A stretch of DNA of 12,748 bases from Erythrobacter sp. UBA3075 (lineage in GTDB: Bacteria; Pseudomonadota; Alphaproteobacteria; Sphingomonadales; Sphingomonadaceae). The stretch lies in assembly GCA_002367375.1 (NCBI GenBank), contig DFBR01000163.1:1-12748 (forward strand), read 5' to 3'. The notes beneath the pieces are model-generated. The model had not been told where the DNA came from. It was given only the letters and a program-made list of their open reading frames with translations, and did not search any database. A program made the translations under genes and the position numbers. This document shows positions 7,265 through 12,748 of this stretch, one piece after another. Within the stretch, counting starts at the first letter, position 1; every line of letters starts with the position of its first letter.

Positions 7265-7273
7265 CAGCATTTC

Positions 7274-8752
7274 ATGCATTGCGATGGCAAACACAGCGTT
7301 GCTAGGCGAATTTCTGGCAAGAAAGTGCGTCTTGTCGCACTTGGCCCGTGCCTGTTGGCGCTGGGCGCCTGTGCCACCGCGCAAGTTGATATATCCACGC
7401 CGACGGTTGCTGTGCCTGCCGACTGGGCGCAGAGCAATTCTGTCCCGATCTCCACCGACCTGACACAATATTGGACATTACTTGGCGATCCGCTGCTTTC
7501 GGATTTTGTCGAACAGGCGATAGTCGAGAACCGCGACCTCGCGGTCAGTGCTGCTCGGCTGGATCAGGCGCGCGCCTCACTGGTCCAAGCACGAGCGGGA
7601 TACCTTCCCAGCCTTGGCGCATCGGGCGGCGTAAACCGCGATATCGGCGATTTTGCCCGTGATGGTGCGCAATTCTCTCTGGGAGCGGATGCTTCTTGGG
7701 AAATGGATTTGTTCGGCCAGATTTCGGGCAGTGTGCGCGCGGCTGAGGCCGATCTGGCCGCATCGGGATATTCGCTGGCCGATCTCCAGCGGCTGATCGT
7801 CGGGCAAGTTGCCATTGCGACAATCAATGCCCGAGCAACCGCGCAGCAGCTTGAAATCGCGCGCGGCACGCTCGCTTTTCAGGACGACAATTTGCAGATC
7901 GCGCGCTGGCGCAATCAGGCCGGGCTGGTCAGCAGTCTCGATGTCGAACAGGCCCGCGCCCAGCGTGCGGCGACGGCGGCGACGGTGCCGCTGCTCGAAA
8001 GCAGCCTCACATCCACTGCCAATGCCATTTCGACGCTGATCGGTGAACCGCCGGGCCGCGTGCTGGATGCGATTGTCGCGACCAAACCGTCTCCCATTCC
8101 CGATCCACAATTGATTGCCGGGTTCGAGGCACCCGCAGATGTCCTGCGTCGCCGTCCGGATGTGCGCGCGGCTGAGGCCGGTCTGGTCGCTAGCAGCGCC
8201 CGCATCGGCGTGGCCCGGGCGCAATTGCTGCCGCTGGTGCGGTTGTCCGGGACCATCGGCACCGGACAGGCAAATCTTGGCAGCCTGTTCGATGTCATCA
8301 CTGGCAGCCTTTTTGCAGGCGTCAGCCAGCTGATTTTCGATGGCGGGCGCACGCAGGCGCAGGTAGACAGCGCAGAAGCCGGCGCGCGCGCTTCGCTGGC
8401 CAGTTGGGAACAATCGATCCTGAACGCGCTGGAAGATGTTGAAAGCGCCGCAGTCGATCAGCGCACGTCTGATCAGCGAGTAGTGATCAATTTTGAAGCA
8501 GTCGATGCTGCCAGCAATTCCGCCCTGCTGGCGCGCAGCCAGTATCAGGCGGGATTGACCGATTTCCGCACTCTGCTGACAGCGGAGAACCAATTGCTCT
8601 CTGCCCAAAACGGCCTGATCGCCTCACAGGCTGATCGTGCCATCGCCTTTGTCCGCCTTACCCAAGCGCTGGGTGGCGGCTGGGCCAGCGCCGATTATGA
8701 TTTTCCGCTGCCCGTAGCGGCTGATAGCCTATCCGACAGGAACTCCGAATGA
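7274..8752 (+). CDS. NodT-family outer membrane efflux lipoprotein
   Basis: A 492-residue channel of RND/ABC tripartite pumps. Residues 18-33 end in the lipobox LGAC, so Cys33 should be lipidated after signal peptidase II cleavage and anchor the protein in the outer membrane. Family blocks follow: YWTLLGDPLL (66-75), SWEMDLFGQISGSV (141-154), the first coiled-coil repeat through ISTLIGEPPG (252-261), LRRRPDVRAAEAGL (291-304), ARIGVARAQLLP (309-320), and the C-terminal ALGGGW (465-470) that ends most NodT proteins. The region before the hydrophobic core is long (17-19 residues, basic), so the true start may be the GTG at codon 18. Its stop overlaps the start of the adaptor gene (ATGA, 8749-8752). 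It is a different OMF type from the TolC-like gene transcribed the other way, and should serve the MacAB-like pump encoded next to it. Confidence 0.92.
   Translation: MHCDGKHSVARRISGKKVRLVALGPCLLALGACATAQVDISTPTVAVPADWAQSNSVPISTDLTQYWTLLGDPLLSDFVEQAIVENRDLAVSAARLDQARASLVQARAGYLPSLGASGGVNRDIGDFARDGAQFSLGADASWEMDLFGQISGSVRAAEADLAASGYSLADLQRLIVGQVAIATINARATAQQLEIARGTLAFQDDNLQIARWRNQAGLVSSLDVEQARAQRAATAATVPLLESSLTSTANAISTLIGEPPGRVLDAIVATKPSPIPDPQLIAGFEAPADVLRRRPDVRAAEAGLVASSARIGVARAQLLPLVRLSGTIGTGQANLGSLFDVITGSLFAGVSQLIFDGGRTQAQVDSAEAGARASLASWEQSILNALEDVESAAVDQRTSDQRVVINFEAVDAASNSALLARSQYQAGLTDFRTLLTAENQLLSAQNGLIASQADRAIAFVRLTQALGGGWASADYDFPLPVAADSLSDRNSE
8738..8742 (+). promoter_or_regulatory. 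Ribosome binding site for the MacA-like adaptor
   Basis: AGGAA lies six to seven nucleotides before the ATG at 8749, within the last codons of the NodT-like gene. It supports a start that overlaps the upstream stop codon. Confidence 0.55.
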
Positions 8753-10050
8753 GCCAGACTGACACTGAAACCGCTGAAAACGGCGATATCGAGAGCTATC
8801 TCGACGAAGGCAAGCCGAAGAAATGGTACAAGCGCAAACGCTGGTGGGCGCTGGCTGTTCTAATTCTCGTGATCCTCTTCGGCATTTCGCAATGCTCGGG
8901 CGGCGAACAGCAGCCCGACTACATCACCGCAGAGGTGGAAACGCGTTCGCTCGATCTGTCGGTTACGGCCACAGGCAATCTGCGCCCGACCAATCAGGTC
9001 GAGGTCGGCTCCGAAGTCTCAGGCCGGATCGACCGCGTGCTGGTGGATGTGAACGATCAGGTTTCGCGCGGGCAGGTTCTCGCCATCATCAACACCGAAG
9101 TGATCTCAGACCAGATTCGACAGAGCCGCGCCAATCTGAATGCCACTCGTGCGCAGGTAAACCAAGCTCAGGCTACGCTTGATGGCGATGAGGCCCAGCT
9201 CAACCGCCTGTTGGAAGTGCAGCGCCTTTCGGATGGCCGTGTGCCCAGTGCTGCGGAAATCGATCTCGCCCGCGCCGCAGTAAACCGTGGCCGCGCCAGC
9301 GTTGCGGCCGCACAGGCCAATGTCAGTGCGGCACAGGCACAGCTTTCCTCTTCGCAGGTGAGCCTTGACCGCGCAACGATCCGCTCACCTGTGTCAGGCG
9401 TTGTGCTCGCACGTCAGGTAGAGCCGGGTCAGACCGTGGTCGCCAGCTTCAACACGCCGACCCTGTTCGTGTTGGCAGAGGATCTTGCGACGATGCAGCT
9501 GCGCGTGGATCTGGATGAGGCCGATGTCGGGCAAGTCGAAGCCGCGCAGGAAGCCACTTTCACCGTGGACGCCTATCCTGGTCGCCGCTTCCCCGCGACG
9601 GTGGAGCGCGTCGATCTCGCCTCCAACAACATCGCCCTGCAAAGTCAGCAAACTCAGCAAGGCCAGCAGGTCGTGAGCTATGAAGCGCGGCTGACTGTGG
9701 GCAACAATGAGGGTCTATTGCGCCCCGGCATGACCGCCACTGCCACTATCGCGACGCAAAGCACCGGCGAGCAGATGCTGGTGCCCAACGGCGCGCTGCG
9801 TTTCGATCCTGGTGAAGAAGAGGAAGAAGGCGGCATTTTTGGAGACCAGGATTTCGGGCTTGAGCAGAATGACGAAGCTTCGATCGGCGTCGGCAGTCGC
9901 CAGACCGTTTACACCGTCGGTGAAGAAGGCGAATTGAACACCATCGAAGTCGTGACCGGCCAGAGCGATGGACGCATGACTGTAGTCACCTCGGAAGAGC
10001 TGGAGGTCGGCATGGAAATCGTAACCGGCATTCGCGCAGGCGGGCAGTAA
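8749..10050 (+). CDS. MacA-like periplasmic adaptor of ABC efflux pump
   Basis: A 433-residue membrane fusion protein. The cytoplasmic N-terminus (1-31) is acidic and then strongly basic (KPKKWYKRKRWW), followed by one transmembrane helix (about 32-47). The first lipoyl half contains VEVGSEVSGRIDRVLVDVNDQV (85-106), a helical hairpin rich in Ala, Gln and Ser spans about 118-208, and the second lipoyl half is IRSPVSGVVLARQVEPGQTV (211-230). The beta-barrel and membrane-proximal domains follow, with LLRPGMTATATI (323-334) and VPNGALRF (345-352). An acidic, low-complexity insert (353-378, with EEEEE) interrupts the membrane-proximal domain. Cys49, just after the helix, does not fit a clean lipobox. 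The adaptor links the MacB-like transporter to the NodT-like channel. It starts in the stop codon of the upstream gene; the ATPase gene begins 7 nt after its stop. Confidence 0.92.
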   Translation: MSQTDTETAENGDIESYLDEGKPKKWYKRKRWWALAVLILVILFGISQCSGGEQQPDYITAEVETRSLDLSVTATGNLRPTNQVEVGSEVSGRIDRVLVDVNDQVSRGQVLAIINTEVISDQIRQSRANLNATRAQVNQAQATLDGDEAQLNRLLEVQRLSDGRVPSAAEIDLARAAVNRGRASVAAAQANVSAAQAQLSSSQVSLDRATIRSPVSGVVLARQVEPGQTVVASFNTPTLFVLAEDLATMQLRVDLDEADVGQVEAAQEATFTVDAYPGRRFPATVERVDLASNNIALQSQQTQQGQQVVSYEARLTVGNNEGLLRPGMTATATIATQSTGEQMLVPNGALRFDPGEEEEEGGIFGDQDFGLEQNDEASIGVGSRQTVYTVGEEGELNTIEVVTGQSDGRMTVVTSEELEVGMEIVTGIRAGGQ

Positions 10051-10057
10051 ACGCGCG

Positions 10058-10780
10058 GTGACCGATCACAAGCTCATCGAACTGGAAGGCATTACCAAGA
10101 CCTTCGGCACCGGCCCGGCGGCGTTTCAGGCGCTGAAGGGCGTCGACATGGCCATCGATCGCGGCGATTTCGTCGCAATCATGGGGCCATCGGGTTCGGG
10201 TAAGTCGACCACTATGAACATCTTGGGCTGCCTTGATGTACCGACCAGCGGCATTTTCCGCTTTCGCGGCGTTGAGGTGCAGGCGCTGACGCGCGACCAG
10301 CGTTCGCTGCTGCGGCGGCGCTATCTCGGATTTGTGTTTCAGGGCTTCAACTTGCTGGCGCGCACGACCGCGCTAGAGAATGTCGAGCTGCCCCTGCTTT
10401 ATCGCGGTGAGACGAAAAAGGCCCGCCGCGAGGCTGCGGAACGCTCGCTCGACAAGGTGGGATTGTTGCCATGGGCGACACATACTCCGGCAGAGCTTTC
10501 GGGCGGTCAGCAACAGCGCGTTGCAATCGCCCGCGCGCTTGTGTCCGACCCTGACGTGCTTCTGGCAGACGAACCGACGGGCAATCTCGACACTGAGCGT
10601 TCGCTCGAAATCATGGAATTGCTGAGAGACCTCAGCGACACAGGCATCACCGTGCTGATGGTGACGCATGAGGAAGAGATGGCCGAATATGCCCGCACTA
10701 TCGTGCATTTTCGAGACGGGCTGGTGGAGCGTATTGATCGCGGCCACAAATCCGGTGCGCCAGTGAAGGAGCATTTCTGA
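10058..10780 (+). CDS. MacB/LolD-type ABC ATPase
   Basis: A 240-residue nucleotide-binding protein that powers the separately encoded permease downstream. All ATPase motifs are intact: Walker [10 protein letters not shown] (43-51), Q-loop FQGFNLL (94-100), signature LSGGQQQR (147-154), Walker [12 protein letters not shown] (168-178) and H-loop [11 protein letters not shown] (202-212), the last two being typical of the MacB/LolD group. Start: GTG at 10058, 7 nt after the adaptor stop; the first in-frame ATG (codon 31) would remove the first strands of the fold, so the GTG is preferred, although its ribosome site is weak. Unlike E. coli MacB, where ATPase and permease are one polypeptide, the two are split here, a common arrangement in other bacteria. 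LolD-type lipoprotein sorting is unlikely because of the adjacent adaptor and channel genes. Confidence 0.93.
   Translation: MTDHKLIELEGITKTFGTGPAAFQALKGVDMAIDRGDFVAIMGPSGSGKSTTMNILGCLDVPTSGIFRFRGVEVQALTRDQRSLLRRRYLGFVFQGFNLLARTTALENVELPLLYRGETKKARREAAERSLDKVGLLPWATHTPAELSGGQQQRVAIARALVSDPDVLLADEPTGNLDTERSLEIMELLRDLSDTGITVLMVTHEEEMAEYARTIVHFRDGLVERIDRGHKSGAPVKEHF
10766..10771 (+). promoter_or_regulatory. Ribosome binding site for the MacB-like permease
   Basis: AAGGAG lies eight nucleotides before the ATG at 10780, inside the last codons of the ATPase gene. It is one of the strongest Shine-Dalgarno matches in the window and would help keep permease and ATPase output balanced. Confidence 0.7.
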
Positions 10781-11985
10781 TGCGCATGATCGGTGCCACA
10801 TTCCTGCTCGCCTTGCGGGAAATTCGCCGCCACTTGCTGCGAAGCTTTCTGACGACGCTGGGCATTATTATCGGCGTGGCAGCAGTGATCACCATGGTCA
10901 CACTGGGTCAGGGCCTGACTGCCGATGTGCAAGACGATATTGCCGGCCTTGGCTCTGACGTGTTCATTGTGTTCCCAACAAGGACCGACCCCAATGTCTC
11001 ACCGCCGCCCTTCGACGGGGAAGACATCACCTCAGTCGAGAATCAAATCCCCGGCGTGGAGAATGCGGCAGGTGCCGTTACCCGCGGAGCTGTAGCTTTT
11101 CATAACGGGCAAGATTGGCAAACGACGGTACAGGGCGCGGACCCCACTTTCTTCACGGCCCAATCAATCGACATCGTGGAAGGACGCGATTTCAACGAAG
11201 ACGAAATCGCGCGCGGCGAAAGCGTCTGCATCCTAGGCCCCAAGGTCGTCGAGGAGATTTTTGTCGCAGACGAAGTTCTGGGCGAAGAAATGCGTATCGG
11301 CAATGTGTCATGCCAAGTCGTTGGCGTAGTTGATGAACGCAGTAATTCGGTTGGCGGCGGGAATGATGCTGATGATGTGCTCTTCATGCCACTCAAGACC
11401 GTGCAGCGCAGATTCAGCGGCAGCAGCAATGTCGACTTTTTCGTCGTGAAATACGATCCGGCCTATTCCAGCCTCACCATCCAGCAGCAACTGATTGCTC
11501 TATTGCGCGAACGCCGGGTGATTCAGGAAGGCGAGGACAACGATTTCAACATCATCGATACCGCCGAAATCAGCGATACGGTCAATCAGGTGACCGGCGT
11601 GATGACATTGGTGGTGACAGTTATCGCTGCAATCAGCCTGCTCGTGGGCGGCATTGGCATCATGAACATCATGCTGGTGTCGGTAACAGAACGCACCCGC
11701 GAAATCGGCATTCGCCTCGCCATCGGGGCACTTGCGCGCGAAGTACGCTTGCAGTTCCTGACAGAGGCCGTTGTGCTGTGCTGTTTTGGCGGGATGATCG
11801 GCATCCTGCTGGCATTCGGACTTTCCGTCCTGCTGGCGGGGGCAATCGACCTTCCGTTCATCTTCAACCCGGCGGTGAATATCATGAGCTTTGTGTTCAG
11901 CGCAGTCATGGGGATTATCTTCGGATATTATCCCGCCCACCGCGCCAGCAAGCTCGACCCGATCGACGCGCTGCGGCACGAATAG
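10780..11985 (+). CDS. MacB/FtsX-type ABC permease
   Basis: A 401-residue inner-membrane protein of the mechanotransmission type. The first helix (about 20-43, [18 protein letters not shown]) follows the typical basic [13 protein letters not shown] large periplasmic domain of MacB_PCD type spans about 45-270. Three more helices lie at about 272-300, 328-355 and 365-384, with the family motif [17 protein letters not shown] (301-317) in the coupling loop and [17 protein letters not shown] (385-401) at the C-terminus. MacB does not pass substrate through the membrane; it uses ATP to drive periplasmic conformational changes that push substrate through adaptor and channel. Cys150 and Cys178 are both periplasmic and could form a disulphide (inference). 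The start codon shares its A with the ATPase stop (TGATG). It is the last gene of this operon; a REP-like repeat follows after 3 nt. Confidence 0.93.
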   Translation: MRMIGATFLLALREIRRHLLRSFLTTLGIIIGVAAVITMVTLGQGLTADVQDDIAGLGSDVFIVFPTRTDPNVSPPPFDGEDITSVENQIPGVENAAGAVTRGAVAFHNGQDWQTTVQGADPTFFTAQSIDIVEGRDFNEDEIARGESVCILGPKVVEEIFVADEVLGEEMRIGNVSCQVVGVVDERSNSVGGGNDADDVLFMPLKTVQRRFSGSSNVDFFVVKYDPAYSSLTIQQQLIALLRERRVIQEGEDNDFNIIDTAEISDTVNQVTGVMTLVVTVIAAISLLVGGIGIMNIMLVSVTERTREIGIRLAIGALAREVRLQFLTEAVVLCCFGGMIGILLAFGLSVLLAGAIDLPFIFNPAVNIMSFVFSAVMGIIFGYYPAHRASKLDPIDALRHE

Positions 11986-11988
11986 AAA

Positions 11989-12094
11989 CTCGTCATCGCG
12001 AGCGTAACGACGCGATCCATCTCTCGCCCACGCGCATCTTTGCGAACTCGAGAGATGGGTTGCCGCGTCGTCTGCGGTTCCTTGTAATGATGAG
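11989..12094. repeat. REP-like imperfect inverted repeat between converging genes
   Basis: The left arm (11989-12026) begins CTCGTCATCGCGAGCG and ends ATCTCTCG; the right arm (12049-12094) begins CGAGAGAT and ends ATGATGAG. Paired as RNA, both ends match over 8 bp (one G-U at the outer end), with a shared inner core ACGACGCG (12006-12013) against CGCGTCGT (12065-12072). Small bulges separate these blocks. The sequence resembles the widespread CGTCATTGCGAG-type intergenic repeats of proteobacteria. It lies between the stops of the permease and the pirin gene and could act as a bidirectional transcription stop or mRNA stabiliser, although there is no clear T-tract. Confidence 0.65.
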
Positions 12095-12102
12095 GGTTGG
12101 CC

Positions 12103-12748
12103 TCAGGCCGTCTCCACCAGCACCAGTTCGCTGTCTTCCAGTGCATTGATGGTAATCGTATCGATCTCGGCAATCGCCACGCCATCACGCGCATTGGCGA
12201 ACTCACCGTTCACTTCGACGCTGCCCGTTGCGGGAACAAGATAGGCGTTGCGGCCACCCAGCGCGTAATCGAGCGTCTCGCCTGCTTTCACGGTCGCCCC
12301 GACCACCCGCGCATCGGCGTTGATGGACAGCGCATCGATATCATCCGCATGACCACTCGCCAGCACGGCCCATTCCCCGGCACGGTCGCTTTTGGGGAAG
12401 GGCTTCGCGCCCCATTTGGGCGGCTCGCTCAGGCTGTGGCGATCAGGCAGGATCCAGATCTGGAAGAGCGTCGTCTCCTCATCTTCCTGATTGTATTCGG
12501 AGTGGCGGATACCCGTACCAGCACTCATCACCTGCACATCACCTGCTTCGGTGCGGCCCTCATTGCCGAGACTGTCCTTATGCGTGATCGCGCCGGTACG
12601 AACGTAAGTGACGATTTCCATATTGTCGTGGCCGTGCGGAGGGAAACCACTCTGCGCCGCAATCCGGTCGTCATTCCACACACGGATAGCGCCCCAGTGC
12701 ATGCGTGCGGGATCATGATAGCCAGCAAACGAGAAATGGTGCTTGGCA
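12103..12748 (-). CDS. Pirin-family bicupin protein (start beyond right edge)
   Basis: On the minus strand the frame stays open to the window edge. Upstream of the Met codon at 12702-12700 it reads AKHHFSFAGYHDPAR, which is conserved pirin sequence, so that Met is internal (about residue 35 of the full protein) and the gene is partial, missing perhaps 15-20 residues. Counting from that Met, the metal-site residues His23 and His25 (PPHGHDNME) and His67 and Glu69 (IRHSEY) are all present with the family spacing. The C-terminal cupin half ends at 199. Bacterial pirins such as YhhW can act as quercetin 2,3-dioxygenases; others are stress-related or regulatory, so the role stays open. It converges on the MacB-like operon, with a REP-like repeat between them. 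Confidence 0.9.
   Translation of the reverse strand, partial: AKHHFSFAGYHDPARMHWGAIRVWNDDRIAAQSGFPPHGHDNMEIVTYVRTGAITHKDSLGNEGRTEAGDVQVMSAGTGIRHSEYNQEDEETTLFQIWILPDRHSLSEPPKWGAKPFPKSDRAGEWAVLASGHADDIDALSINADARVVGATVKAGETLDYALGGRNAYLVPATGSVEVNGEFANARDGVAIAEIDTITINALEDSELVLVETA

Larger units (their letters stand above)
6764..7273. promoter_or_regulatory. Divergent control region between two exporter operons (510 nt, non-coding)
   Basis: This stretch separates the starts of the minus-strand secretion operon and the plus-strand efflux operon. No open frame in it has family motifs, a good start and a ribosome site together. It is visibly more AT-rich in places (about 6895-6920 and 7150-7210) than the coding DNA. 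It holds an 11-bp inverted repeat, a 16-bp operator-like palindrome over a perfect -35 hexamer, tandem octamers, three ATGATC boxes and a TATAAT-like hexamer, all listed separately. It must contain the promoters of both operons, because there is no other room for them. Which element serves which side is inference. Confidence 0.75.

Noticed and set aside
7156..7468. Minus-strand open frames of 75 and 99 codons over the NodT-like start
   Set aside because: They are antisense to the lipoprotein signal region, have no recognisable domain and no convincing ribosome site.
7577..8608. Long 343-codon minus-strand open frame inside the NodT-like gene
   Set aside because: Long antisense frames are common in GC-rich genes. 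The plus-strand reading carries the full set of NodT motifs, whereas this one has none.
12099..12109. GGCCT-C-AGGCC palindrome at the end of the pirin gene
   Set aside because: The loop is one nucleotide, so it cannot form a hairpin of that shape, and there is no T-tract to make a terminator.

Overview
The window looks like chromosomal DNA of an alphaproteobacterium, most likely a sphingomonad of the Erythrobacter type. GC is about 60% by eye, codon use is even throughout, genes sit in short coupled operons, and a NodT-type outer membrane lipoprotein and a Lap-type secretion ATPase are present. This placement is inference; no rRNA or marker gene is in the window. I see no phage, transposase, tRNA or CRISPR.

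Layout. Positions 1-156 (minus) hold the first 52 codons of a SAM-dependent methyltransferase that runs off the left edge. Positions 358-2060 (plus) hold an alpha/beta hydrolase followed by a DUF3445 protein, related to the heme-containing subunit of an oxidative N-demethylase. Positions 2071-6763 (minus) are a three-gene type I secretion operon in the order TolC-like outer membrane protein, LapB-like ABC transporter, HlyD-like adaptor; each junction overlaps by about 4 nt. Positions 6764-7273 are a 510-nt non-coding divergent control region rich in inverted and direct repeats. Positions 7274-11985 (plus) are a second exporter: NodT-like outer membrane lipoprotein, MacA-like adaptor, MacB-like ATPase and MacB/FtsX-like permease, also tightly packed. 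Positions 11989-12094 hold a REP-like imperfect inverted repeat between converging genes. Positions 12103-12748 (minus) hold a pirin-family protein whose start lies beyond the right edge.

How it works together. The core is two complete tripartite envelope exporters, each with its own inner-membrane engine, periplasmic adaptor and outer-membrane channel, transcribed away from one shared regulatory region. The first should move a protein in one step from cytoplasm to outside, probably an RTX or adhesin-like substrate; no substrate gene is visible here. The second should expel small molecules or peptides taken from the periplasm or inner membrane. The flanking hydrolase, DUF3445 and pirin genes look like ordinary metabolic neighbours.

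Nothing here is clearly a new class of system. The best leads are the structured divergent promoter region, the REP-like element, the DUF3445/hydrolase pair, and a strong CAA-TTG codon-pair preference for Gln-Leu.
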